Shown here: positions 1 through 12,800 of the stretch, piece by piece | Numbering within the stretch: position 1 is the stretch's first letter | Layout: every line of letters starts with the position of its first letter | NCBI GenBank assembly: GCA_029962745.1 | Contig: CM057160.1 | Coordinates: forward strand, 1,404,501-1,468,500 | Source: Echinometra lucunter | Taxonomy: Eukaryota; Echinodermata; Echinoidea; Camarodonta; Echinometridae | Direction: 5' to 3' | Length of the DNA: 64,000 nt | Made by a program: the position numbers and the translations under genes | Notes under the pieces: generated by a model | Seen by the model: the letters and a program-made list of their open reading frames with translations, nothing else | What the model was told of the DNA's origin: nothing | The model's database searches: none

Positions 1-3000
1 GTGCTTGTAATAATACATTGTGATGTAGTAACTACCCTGCAAATAATTGCCTTATTCTATAACTGACCACATTTAGTTTTAGGCTGTATCAAAGTTTTGA
101 CTCCCTACCCAATGAAATATTGACAAATAACTGAGGTGAATTGTAATAGTTTACTAAACACAGGTGAAATAATATGTGATATTTCGTATAATTCATAATG
201 ATTTACTTTGTATGAGGTGCACACAAAATACTTTGAGACTTCTGTTTTTACAAAAGGAAGTGTAAGAAATACACAGTGTGCAACTTTTTTAAAATTCTTC
301 AGTTCTTATAAAACAGGCTGGTATGTGCCATTAGTCACATGTGATATTCAATATCAATCATAACAAAATATATACCACGGTTGGAGCACTTTAGTATTTC
401 TGTGAGAAATTTTGCTTCATTCTCTAAGCGAGCTTTTGTAACCAAGAACTCCAAATAAAATACACATGTATATTTAACTACTTGTACTGTAGTGATAACC
501 TGTCTACAAATTTTGAAGCTTATGTTGCTACTGGTTGGTAAACTTGTAGCTCAAGAAATGTAGTCTGGAAAAAAAGTAGATGGTAATTATCTTTTACACC
601 TTGATTACGATCAATGCATCATCCTACCAGTATTCATAAATGCCCCTTGAATTATCCATGCTTATAATACATGAGTGGCAAGACTGAGATTATGTGAAAA
701 TCAAGTTTAATTCAAGAATTTGCTTTATTTATCAATGTTGAGGCATGACACAGGTAAGCCTATTATCAAACCACTTGGGTGACAAAAATAGAGACCCCTT
801 AGAACATTTCAGTGCAACTTTACACTTTACATTGCTGTGACAATTATTATCAGTACACTTTATCTCTCATACTTTATACAGTAATAAACATCTTTTCTAA
901 GGCTGCTCAGCAGTTAAACCTTTGTATTCATGATTCCTTCATATACATGTATATTTCTTTAAATGATATATTTTTCTCTTAATTCAATTGCATAAGAAGA
1001 ATAATCTATAAATTCCTTAAATTTCTTTAAATGATTATTTTTTCCTAAAAATTCAATTTGTATAAGTGGAATTTATTTCCTTTAATTTGCTCCATATATA
1101 TTTCTTAACCAACATGTGCAGCATCTTATTCTATTTGTGCTATTAATAGCATACATTAGAAGAAATTTTATGACATTTTATTCCTTTTCAATTATTTTGC
1201 AATCAGACAAACTATACAGTAAAATCGACCTTGATTTTGAAGAGTCTTTACTTCTCTTTTTGTTTCAATGCGATGAAAATCAACATCACATTTTTTGTCT
1301 AAGATCTGCAAATAGAACACATGAAAGGAATTAATTTTCAGCTATGAAGTGGGTTATTCTTATCTGCGATAGTTGGAAATTTAGAATAATTAATGTTTAT
1401 TATTCCTACCTCACACATATGCAATAACACATGATTCATACTATTCTGCTACAAGATTACTAATAATTTCCATTAATTTCTGCCATAAAACATCCAAACA
1501 TGTTACATGTAGATCAACTACACTCATGATCAAGTTTTCACTTCCTGGCATTTTTTGCTTATTCGACATGTCTTTTTTTCCTGTAAAATACTATGCAATC
1601 ACAGTCCAAGGGCTGATATGTCACAGGTTGCAAAAAATATATAAAAAATAAAAAAAAAATGTAAAAAACGCACTGCTTATTAGAGACTTTACAATTCATA
1701 GCATTAAAATACTAATCATCTCACTCCTGACATGAATTCCATACAGGAAAATCAAATCTATCCCTTTCTTTATTTGTTACTTTCTGAAAAGTTTTAAGTA
1801 CACCTTTCACACTTTCCTGCCTTCATCCTGAAAGGAAGACAAACTTTAGAAGCCTGTTTGGTAAAGAAAAACAAAAATACTGATAGGAAAAGACACACAT
1901 GCACTGAATGATGGAAGAAAATTGAGAAATGCCATTTATGATGTGAACTTCTAATTGAATTATAGTCATTCTCATGACAGATGACACCCATTTTCTGCAT
2001 ATTAGTGTAGTTTCGTTCCACAATTTTGTTTTGATTTGTTTTTGAGAATTAGGGAAAATGAAACAACTACAAAACGTAAAGACGTTTTAAAAACAATACC
2101 CACAAGAAGAAATCATTCCAAAAATGTTTATATGTACATTACAAAAATGATAGGGGGATACAGCCTTCAAAACACACAGATGTATTGCACTTCAAAATGC
2201 CATAGCACGGTAAATCGTCCTAAGTTTAGCTTGGGCACCGGTGACTTCATTTCATTATTGTCATCAAAAGGAACAAAACCTTTTCACACATATCTACAAG
2301 AAACATTTTCTCTCAGTATCTTTCTTATACACACCACACCATTCAGATTCTGTATTCAATAAGGAAATACTGGTCAACATTCTACATGTAGCATACCACT
2401 GCATGACTCATTCTTATAGCGATCAACCATAACTTTAAGCTCTTTATCATATACAACTAATACTGTACAAAAATATTGGCACTATCTTTACATTAAATAG
2501 GAATTTCTACTTACAAAACATTACTCCGACATCAATGATGCAAGGCTAATTCATATCCTAATGAAATCTTAGGGGAAACACCTACAGGATTTGTAATCCA
2601 GGGCCAAGAAAAGGACTCTGCCTCATATTAGTAAACTGAAGACCTTTTCTCTTTAAACTCTTCTGCTACTGTTATGGAAAACTTTCTGGAAAAACAAAAT
2701 GGATATTAAGTGGAACACACATGAAAAAAGCATTCAGGATCTAGCATTTTTCAATGACTTTATTCAATCACTCTCGCATAAAAAAAATGCAGCATTGATT
2801 GCTATTGCAATGCTATATCATTGGTATGAATGAATCAATCCAAACTGGAAGGCAAAAGGAAAACGGGGGTAAAGGAACATGAAATATATTACACCATCCT
2901 GAGTATTCTGACTGTTATGCACTTTGTGTTAACTTTAGAAAAAAGATTCCACAATATCAACAATAACATCATGATTAGCTAAGAGTATCATTAATATCAA

Positions 3001-3115
3001 ATGTCAAGATATTCACACAAGGCAAAAGAAGCAGGCTTGCTATCAATGAGTCCTGTTAAAAGTCCATACTTAGCTTGGTAAAAGGAAAGAAATGGAAGTT
3101 CTGGCAATACTGTTA
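1..3115. other. 3' UTR and downstream flank of the TIAM-type gene
   Basis: This AT-rich stretch lies after the stop codon of the minus-strand gene. The part nearest 3115 should be 3' UTR. I see no exon, RNA gene or recognisable mobile element. The few short reading frames on either strand have no recognisable protein character. Several TTTATT motifs (AATAAA on the minus strand) occur, for example near 2759, 1769 and 1072, so the UTR could end at more than one place. The true transcript end cannot be read from the sequence. Confidence 0.6.
2759..2764 (-). promoter_or_regulatory. candidate polyadenylation signal AATAAA
   Basis: The plus strand reads TTTATT, which is AATAAA in the direction of the gene, about 350 bases after the stop codon. 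It is the first perfect hexamer I noted downstream of the stop. AT-rich DNA gives such hexamers by chance, so this is only a candidate; others lie further on. Confidence 0.3.
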
Positions 3116-3851
3116 TTAATGATGATCTTCCACTGCCATTTCTATTTCAGCCAATCTAGCTCTGATGTCCTCTAGGTTAGGAGTATACGGTTCACTACTA
3201 GATGTAGTTGTCTGGGCCTGAGCATGGACTAGAGATAGGTCCAGCGTTAAATGCTTGTGTGGAAGTCTGTTCTTGAGACCACCTTTGCTGGATTCCGGTG
3301 TAAGTGTTCTGTTGAGAGGGTCTTCGTGGGAGAGCGGTTGAGACGCGTTGGTGGTAGGCGTGAAGATGGGTGTTTCAGGAGACATGGGAGAGTTGGGGAT
3401 GCTGGAGTCACAGCTGCTTTCCCGTTTCAGACTGTTGTTCCCGTTACAGTTCAGTGCGCCCTCGCTCTCATGTCTCTGGAGATTGGTGATGATGATGGCA
3501 CCAGATTCTCGTTGATCCTGATCATATGACCCTCGACCCGTGCTTGTTGAGTCGGTATCATCATAGTTGGGGTCTGAGCGATGGGAGCCGCTTTCGCTTG
3601 ACCTCTCCTCGCTACCCAATGATCCTGCCTCGCTGTGGCCTGCTGATGATCCACCGTCTGACTTGGTCATATGCTTACGCAGGGTGCGCTTGTTACGACC
3701 TAGGCTCTCAAAGCGTTTACCTCCGTATGGTGTGTAATTCTTCTTGATGGTGAACTTTGACCCTCCCCCACCTGGAGTGTTCTTAGCGCGGTGGTATTCC
3801 CTGATGGTCTGACGAATGGCCTTCACAAAGGCATTCCTCTGATCTGATGAG
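3116..3851 (-). CDS. TIAM1: TIAM exon 24: end of PHc and C-terminal tail, stop codon
   Basis: The terminal coding exon gives 244 residues (1467-1710) and ends in TAA at 3118-3116. It opens with the last helix of the C-terminal PH domain ([20 protein letters not shown]), followed by [14 protein letters not shown]. Vertebrate TIAM1 has a closely similar YVPFGGKR block at the same place. The rest is a Ser/Thr/Pro-rich, probably disordered tail with a short predicted helix at the very end ([17 protein letters not shown]). This tail does not resemble the basic and acidic tail of vertebrate TIAM1 in any way I can see. It probably serves regulation or partner binding. Confidence 0.95.
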
Positions 3852-6800
3852 CTGTAGAGAAAAACAAGAAAATTTCTTTTAATTTCTATTAATGTCTGGC
3901 ATGTTCCACTTCAGTTCTCATAAATAATAACTAAAGATCATCAACAACAAAAAGTTAAGAATTTAAAGATCTTTAATCACTTGCAGTAGACTGCGTTTTA
4001 TGTTGGTTTTTTTTGCATGTAATTATCTCATGGGTTCAGTATGAATCAAGGCAAAATGGTATGCTTAACACAAAACAATTCTAAATATAAATCTTCGTTT
4101 ACGGTAAATAAAGGATAACACATAAGACCCCACAACTAGGGCATTTAAGGAATCTAATGCTGTTTGATTCTGTAAAGGACTATGCCTCTGTGTGTACATC
4201 GACTAGTCTACATCACTAGTCACTTTTATGCAAATTCAGAGTATACTGGAACTTGGAATATCTCTTTATAGATATAATATTCAAAGCTTATATTTTGAAT
4301 GAAATACAGTGATTTCAATCCCTAACATACACAGAAAAATGTCTTGTGGTCATTGGTACACCATGATACCAATCTGGCTCTCAATGAACCGGACAGAATT
4401 CTTACTTGGATGAAAACTGGAAGACTTTCTCAGCCTTTCCCTCAGCTTTAAGATGGACCAGCTCCCACAAGCTCAAGTAATCTGTATCTGTAAAATCAAA
4501 TCATTCACATCATTAAATATTGGTTATTCAAGTTATTTTCTTTCAGTTGATATTTTATTTTGTCACTGTAATTCAAAGCTGATGAATATCCTTGATATTG
4601 CTTAACAGAATGTCTATAAAGTTTATTTTCAAATTGTAGAAAACCATCAGTATTCTTCTTCAAGTCCCCTCTGCACGCATCAAGTCCCCTCTGCACGCAT
4701 CAAGTCCCCTCTGCACGCTTCAAGTCCCCTCTGCACGCATCAAGTATTACGGCTCCAAGTCTTTTGCCTGCACTGCACTGACACTTTGGAACAATCTTCC
4801 ACTGCACCTTAGAAGCCAGCCCACCCTTGCATCATTCAAGAAAGCTTTCAAGCAACATCTTTTCACCTCTTAATAGTGCTTCCTGAACTCTAAATCATTT
4901 GTATTGTTTTCATAATCATTCCCCTTTCTGTTATATTTTGTAATGCTATTAATTTTTATACTGCTCGTAGATTAAAATGTTTAAGAATATATTGAGTTTT
5001 CTATTACATGTATAAATTTTCCTTTTTTAGTAGTATAAGTTATTATTCTTTTGTGTTTAGTATATTTTATTTGGTTGATTCTTTTCTTTTGATCTTATTC
5101 CACCGTATTTGTAAAGCGCTTAGAGATTTTGATTTTAATATTAAGCACTATATCAAGTTCAAACTATCATTACTATTAGTAGTATCATCATGATCTCCAT
5201 TTTAAAGATTCCAATTTTTATGAACATAATCATCATAATCATCATCATGATCATCATGATCATGATCATCATTCATCATGTTCATTCCCATGACAACCCT
5301 ATCACTCTCATCCCATCACTGACCTGATATATGTGTCTCCTTGACCTGCATGGCTGATATAGGGACCATCCACTTGAACTTGATAAGATCTTCAGGATTC
5401 CCTTTCAGAGTACCGGTTCCAGAAAGCTTGACCATGCTCTTCTTACGGGTTCTTTCCTTGTGGATGATGACCACTGCTGGTCGGAAGACTACACGAAGAA
5501 GGCAAAAACATTAAATGAAGGAATTAATATATTTCATTTTATCTTGATTCAGGAACTATCATAGATGAAATAATTAGGACACAATAAGCATTAAATATAA
5601 CAGGTATTTATCTGGTAATAATAAATATTCATAATGCGCACATTCTAGTACAGTACTACTCAAGGCGCTACATGATAATTAAAATATCAACAAGAATACT
5701 TAAATAACCTTATATGGAAAACAATTTAAACAATTTAAAAAAACAGGGAGAAAACAACAAATAACAAAGAAAAATTCTTCCTAGTAGCTTTGAATGAAAA
5801 GAGATGTTTGAGTTTTTTTGAAAAGCTCTTAACTGAGGGGCACTGAAATATGTATTCTAAAATGAGATGCCTCCCTGAATCCAGTTGCAATATAAATGTA
5901 CTTACCAAGAATGATGAAAATGTAGCAATTAAAACCATATGATGGATGGATTAAAACTTAATGCACTAAATTTATAAGCTGTGTAGGTGCATGTACATGT
6001 ACTCACCAAAGACGGTGACCTCAGGTTCACGACCTTTCTTGTACTTCGGCAGGTCGTCGTGACAATTGATCCAGGTCATATTCTCATACTTCACTAGATC
6101 ATCCATAGCAAGCTCATGAACCTGGGGACAAAAGCAGACAAAGGTATAATAATCAGAATGATCTGCCTCAACATACATTCAGTAATTGGTTTGTCTGTGA
6201 AATTTGCTAAAAATATACATTTGGTGAATTGGTTTATATGTATCCTTCTCTAATATCTGAAGCCCTCTTTAAATTTCATCCCCCAAACCTGACTATAATT
6301 TCCCCATTACTTGCATTCCAAATCCTAATGAAAAGTAAATCCATTTTAAGAGCTTGAAAGTACATAGCTTATGACATAGAAATATGCACACATCTAATAT
6401 CCAGCTTTATTTTGGCAGGAAGCAACCCAAGTTGCTACATTGAATACACATAAAATAATTGTTTCAAATTATTGGTATGTTAACATACATGTAAATAGCT
6501 TTGCAATGTTGATGGATCATGCATCACCATGTGATTACTAGCAACAAATGAAAGATGTGGCAATGACTACTATTACATCATCAAACAATAACAGGAAATT
6601 ACTACAGCAAAAATGGGATCTTGTAATTGTTTGTTTCGAGTGTGCTCCCTCTGCTTTTTTCCAAAGGTGAACATGTATTCATAGAGGTACTATCAATAAT
6701 ACAAAACCCTTGCCCTACCCTCTACATATCTCAAGGATTGCTCTTTTACTAAATACTCAAGAACTTTTAGAAAGAAGATAATCAAATTCAGAAAGTGAGG

Positions 6801-9800
6801 AGTATTTAATTAGTTTTAGATACAGAAATAAAAAGCAGAAAAGGTTATACTGGTTTTAAATGTCAAATATATTCAATATATCATGATGTAACATATATTC
6901 GTAATCTTCTCTTTGCAAATAGCTTCCGAGAAACAAACAAAGAAAGAAGAAAGAAACCATAGGCAGATGAATCACTACAATGTAAAGAATGACCCACATT
7001 TCGCATAAACAAAAAGTGTTGCCATTCATGCACATAAATGTTGGTGTAGTACAGGTACATTGAGAAAAATGAAATCAGCTGAAGTGAAATATATCACAGA
7101 TCTAATGAAACATGCATACTTTATAGAGAAAAACTTCAAAGCGCAACAGTAGCTTGTACACTGAATAATATCAAAGTGAAAACATGTGTTTTACTCTAAA
7201 ATATCTACATGATAAGGTTCCCCAATGAAATCAAATTCAAACATAAAAATGATTAAGAATGAAAAGAGTGAATGTAAGTATGAGCAAGAAAGATATACAA
7301 TGATAAGACATCCAAATCACATCTCTTTGAAAAATATCTAGTTATTGAGTATATTGCACATATGAGTAATGTGTAAACAAAACGTATATCTGCAAAGATA
7401 GAGATGTGTGTGTATAAGGTATGGTTGGGAAAAATATCGAGTGAGACAGATACAACGATGGACACAAAAACAGACATGAAAACATAAAATGGACAAAGAT
7501 CAACTTTGTTTTCACAGTGCTACAAATACTGCAAGAGTATAATTCACAAAAACAACCATTACAAATGCACAATGTATAAGAATACCAATCATTTCTAATA
7601 TCCAAGAATGTTTTACCCTATAGATTTATGAACAAAATCTTTAATCTTAATTCCATGGATACAACATGATCTTTGAGGGAATATGAAAGCCATATCAAAG
7701 ACTAATTTTTCAAGACCAGAGCTACCCTGTGATTTTGTTTTCTTTTAAAGAACAGCCAAAGCAATATAAGCTCATAACACCATACAGCATGTTATTTTCT
7801 ATGAATTTCTTTATGGCCTTTAGAATGATGGACAGGTATCCCTAGTATCTACCAGCTCCAAAAATGTTTCCACATTAACCCATAACAAATATTCAGACCA
7901 AGGCCAGCTAATCAATTAAGACACCATTTAATTTCTTTTTATCGTATAAGCTTTTATATTTTGAACCAGCTCCCAGATGATACAATATCAACAGTGATTA
8001 CCGGTAGGTCTTCCTTCTTGAGAGGAGGGCAGTAAGTGGGCGTGGTAGGGGTGTTTGTGGGGGTAATAGGGTCTTTGGATTGGAAGAAGGCTGAGGAAGA
8101 CTTCATCATGGATGCAAGGAGGGAATTGGTTGGAGTCTATGAGGGGTAAGGGTTGGAGGGGGAAGAGGGTTTTGGGGAGTTGGGGAAGGGGTATGTGGTG
8201 GGTGTGGAGTTTGAAATGAGAACAGAGTAACAAGAACAAGATGATCAAGATACAATAGAGATGATTCATTGCTATATACTGAATAAAGACACAAACACGT
8301 TGTATTGTATACATGGAATTACCAAAAACAGGTGGCGGAATGTCTTTACAAACAAGTTTGCAGAATTAACTATTGGGACTACTAATGCTAAAACATGTAT
8401 AAAATGTACAAACTACAAGTACACATACATCTGCAGAAACAAAAGTAATTTCCTTTGAACAAGATTACAATCATCTCCTTAATTGTAGAATTAAAAGGAA
8501 CTGGCAAATTTAGAAACTACAAGCTAAGGTAGCTAAGGAAATACATTATTCTTTCATACTCTCAACTATTAGCCATACTTTTTAACACTTCCATAAGAAA
8601 GGAAAAGTTGAATGGATAAATGTTTGATCATAAAGGAGTCAGATTATAACAACTACAAAAATATGAATTATACAAAAGTAAATTACATGGAAATTAGTAG
8701 AAAATGATTATCTAATATATGATTTATACATGTAAGTAGATGTAGATATAAGAATGGGAGAATAAGGGTGGCAGCCACAAATGAAAAGATAGATAGCATG
8801 GAAATGAGAGTGAAGATCTTCTGATATAAGCAGAACTTTAGGTGAGAAATAGGAAAGAATTTTGGTCTGATATTTACCTTAGATCCAGCGAACTGGTATG
8901 CCAAACAAATAGAAATACAGACAGACACACAGACAGATGGACGGATGGACAAACAGACGCATAGATGGATGGATGGATGAACGAACAAATGATAGAGTGA
9001 GAGGAGGAAAGAGGTTTTTCAGAAGGATTGGAAGGTTTCAAGATCCAAAGCAGAAAGCACAATGCAGACAGGCAAGTGGGAGAAAAGGCAAGAATACAAA
9101 ATAAATGATTACCGAGATTCCATAATTATACTGATATTAAATTAGTTGAATATTCTTGTTTTGTAAATAGATATTAAAATTACAAGTAGATACCACTGGA
9201 TAGGATGAAAATGGGCTATTTGCCCTGGATGATTCCAGTGTGGATTCATAAACATTTAATACTGAGTGAAATCAGTTTTAGCTCAACTTCTCATGACTAG
9301 TAAGAACATAAGAACTTTTTTTTTTCACTGCATGGGTATTTTCATAAATAATTTTTTTTTTTTTTTTTTTTACCAGCATTGCTGAAAGAATCCATGAGAT
9401 CACACTCCTGCTTTTAATATTTGATACACAGCAATACATCAAAGAGGTAATTTATATGGGTCTATTTCTATACAGATGTTTGAATGAATACATATGTATA
9501 TTGTGGAAGAAGAGAGTTTGATTATATAGAAGAGGATATGTTTTTATTCATATCTGCGTTTATGAATGAACTGGATACAGCCTTGAGGTTAAACTTTAGA
9601 TTCACATCTAACCCAGTCTAAATTGAGTCTAATATGAAATTAATATCAAGAGATTGAGATTGCTAGAGATACATGTATACTCTGCTGAAAGACTGACAAA
9701 GGAAATTAAATAAAAAGAAATAAAGATATCCATAAAATGCATGGGAGGAAGTGTTTTGAAAAAAAGGGGAATGGCTGCCAATATAGTCATGTAAAATTTG

Positions 9801-12800
9801 TGGAGATGCTGTAGTGTAGTGGTTCATTCACTTGACTCTCAATCAGAGGGTTCGAGGGTTCGAATCCCAGCCTAGCACTATCGTCTTTTGGCAAGACATT
9901 AATCCATGTTTGCCACTCTCCACCGAGGTGTTAAATGGGTACCCAGTAGTATGCAAACCTCAAAGTAGTAAGGTTTGCATGTGCACCTGACCGGAACGCT
10001 TCCCAGGGAGTTGAGATGGTGCACTTTATGTGTGGAATCCAATGACTACAGTAATAATAATTACGTATAAAGCCCTTAGAAATGTAGTATTAAGGGCTAT
10101 GTAAATGTAATAACTATTATTATTCATAAGTTTTGTCCATAAACCAAGAGCATCATATTACTGAATCCTGTTTCTATGAATTCCCCCCTGCTACATACCT
10201 CCTTCTTGATGTGGAACTGTTCAGCTACCAGCGTGTCAAAGACTGCTCCAAACTCTTCATGTACTCTCATCATGTCATTGATGTGTTCAGCTACCTTGTT
10301 CATCCCTTTCAAGGCTTCTGAGAGATGGTAGTGCTCGTAGCTATCACGGTCCAGGTGTGAACGCATCTCAGACAGGAGTAGGGGGTACTTTAGAACCCTC
10401 TGCAATCAAGATATAATCAGGAAAATGATTATAACAACAACAATGACAACAGCAACAAAGTACCATCAACACCAGCTAGACTACTACCACTGATAATAAT
10501 GATAAAACTTCATAATAGTAATCATCACCAAAATCTTGATATGCCATAGATTATCTCTTAGACAATGCTCCAAAGTACATTTCATCAAAGATATATATGG
10601 AGGAGATAGGATTGCATTTGGGTTTCAGGTAAGTTTAGGGTTACGGCTAGGGCACATAGGGGAGCATTCAATGCTGTGTAAATTCCTGCACTGGCTGACG
10701 TCTATGGTTGAAGATATAAATCATAATAGTCAGTAAATATTTTTTAAAAATATAATACGCTCTTTGCAATGTAGGATGATAAAATATTTCATTACCATAC
10801 CATTCCTTGAACTGGATCTCAATCATCTTGATTAAGTGAAATTTTCATATTCTTTTACATTGATGACCTTGCTTATCTGAAGCTCACACATGAGCTGGGG
10901 ACACTACTTGCCAACTGTCGGCAATGCCCCTCTTATGGATCTATAGTGGCACCAGGTTATTAATAACCTTGCATTTGTGTGAGTGAGGCAGGGTTACGTA
11001 TAATGTTTATACTAGGGTTGTAATTAGGAATGTTGTTAGTATTGGATAAGACGGGCAATTGTTTTCATGGAACCCTCACCTGTATAGGTTTGATCAGATA
11101 GGAAGCAAGTGATGCGGAATGTTGCTGCTTGGGATTCCTGGCCTCCAAGAACTGCATGAGGGCGCTGTTCCCTTTAGCAGGATCCAGGATCTTCTGGGAG
11201 CGAGAGTGGCAAGCACAGAAGGCACTGTAGAGCTTAAAATGCTCCATGTAGTAGAGGAAAGAACCACCAAGGGAAAATAGGATCCTCTGTCACAAAAAAA
11301 AATAACAAAATATGATGTGAAAAATTAAATATTTAGCTGAATAAATTGGTGATATATTCAGTTCTAAGAACTTTTTAATGGTGACTCATTGGTCAACATT
11401 GGTGACTCATGTCTAAAAAGGTGAAATTTTTTAATATGATTCCCTTAAAACTTGTTTGGCACAGCACAAAAATGAAAACGGAAGAAATATTTGAATATAG
11501 TACAATAATATTTCAGCAGGTGACATGTAAGGTTGCTCATGAACAATTGTCTCTGTATTGAGTATTTTTGGCATCTTCAAGAATAGATTCTCTCCTGTGG
11601 AATAAGATACTTCTTAACATTGAATACCTTGGGAATATCATAACATTCACACAACAAGGGTTTGCTTCTTACCTTGAACTCCTCCGGATTATCAAGAGTA
11701 GAGAAATTAGGCTCCTTGGAGATTGGGTCTTCAAGAGATTTCAGGAATGTAGTTTGGAACTTGATAATCTCCTTAATGTTACCAAACAGTGCATCAATCT
11801 ACAAAGAAGGAAGGAATGAAAACAAAATGTAATATGATAGCTGTTGAATTATGTGAGGCATTTCAAGGAAATCACCATTAGCACCAAGCTAAGGCAAATA
11901 TTGATGAAATACAAGAAGCACCCTCCTCCTCCTCATCATCGTTATCACCATCAACATCATCATCATCATTCCACCGCCACCACCACCATCATCATCGTCA
12001 TCATAATCACCATCATCATCATCCACCTGCCTCATATGTAACTCACCTCATCTGCTGACAGGAAAGCCTCATTCTGCAAGGGTTCCAGGTATCTCGTCAC
12101 CAAGCAGTTCAGATCCCTCACATATGCTTTTTCTGTATCTAGGAGCTCCATGATGACCTTCCTAAGCTTCTGGGCAGCTTGAAGCACCTCTAGAGGGGGC
12201 ATGTCGTCCAGCCCACTCTCATGGGAGCCCACCGAATGGGAGAAGTTGTTACGTCGGACGCTCTGACGGAACTCGAAGGTGCGGCAGAACTCTGTGACCT
12301 GTTCAGCGTTCTTCATCAACTGCTCAATCTGCTTGTTGTCCAGGGGTGTCTTCACCTGTTCGTCGGTGTTGCCACTACTGCTGCTGTCTGTGACGGTATC
12401 AAAGGATGCTGGGGGAAGCGGAGTATTCTCTCTGCTCAGCAATGGAGGATTCGATTCAGAAGATTGCTCTTCCTCATCTTCTTTCTCCTCATAAGCTAGG
12501 AGAGAAAATTACAGAAAAAAAACCAAACAAACAACTTATGAATATGTGCAGAAGGGTGCAACTAAGCAAGATATTTTTGAACTTATATACATTTTCTTTT
12601 TGTCCTAGAAAAGTACTGACAAAATCATTTGGATCACTGTTGCACACTGTGTGTACTGCTCTCTGAGTACAGGAGAATCACTTCACATCTATCCACCACA
12701 TTTGAAAGCACAAACAATAATAGTGTACCAGATTGACAAACTGGGAGGAGACTGTATATAAGAAGATATTGACAATCAGTATGGGAATGGGCATTGTTGA

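Larger units (their letters stand above)
6122..10198. other. intron 20 (4.1 kb)
   Basis: It holds a G-rich tract at about 8030-8215, a GACAGACA/GATGGATG microsatellite at 8913-8985, poly(T) runs near 9315 and 9350-9372, and a tRNA-derived SINE at about 9800-10130. The remainder is AT-rich with no exon recognised. The short proline-rich reading frames here come from the G-rich tract. Confidence 0.6.

Noticed and set aside
7988..8314. Pro/Leu/His-rich frames on the minus strand in intron 20
   Set aside because: Derived from a G-rich simple tract; no fit to TIAM proteins and no splice phase need, since exons 20 and 21 join directly.
9800..9880. Possible tRNA gene with perfect B box
   Set aside because: No closing acceptor stem, and the sequence continues into a SINE body and tail shared with another locus.
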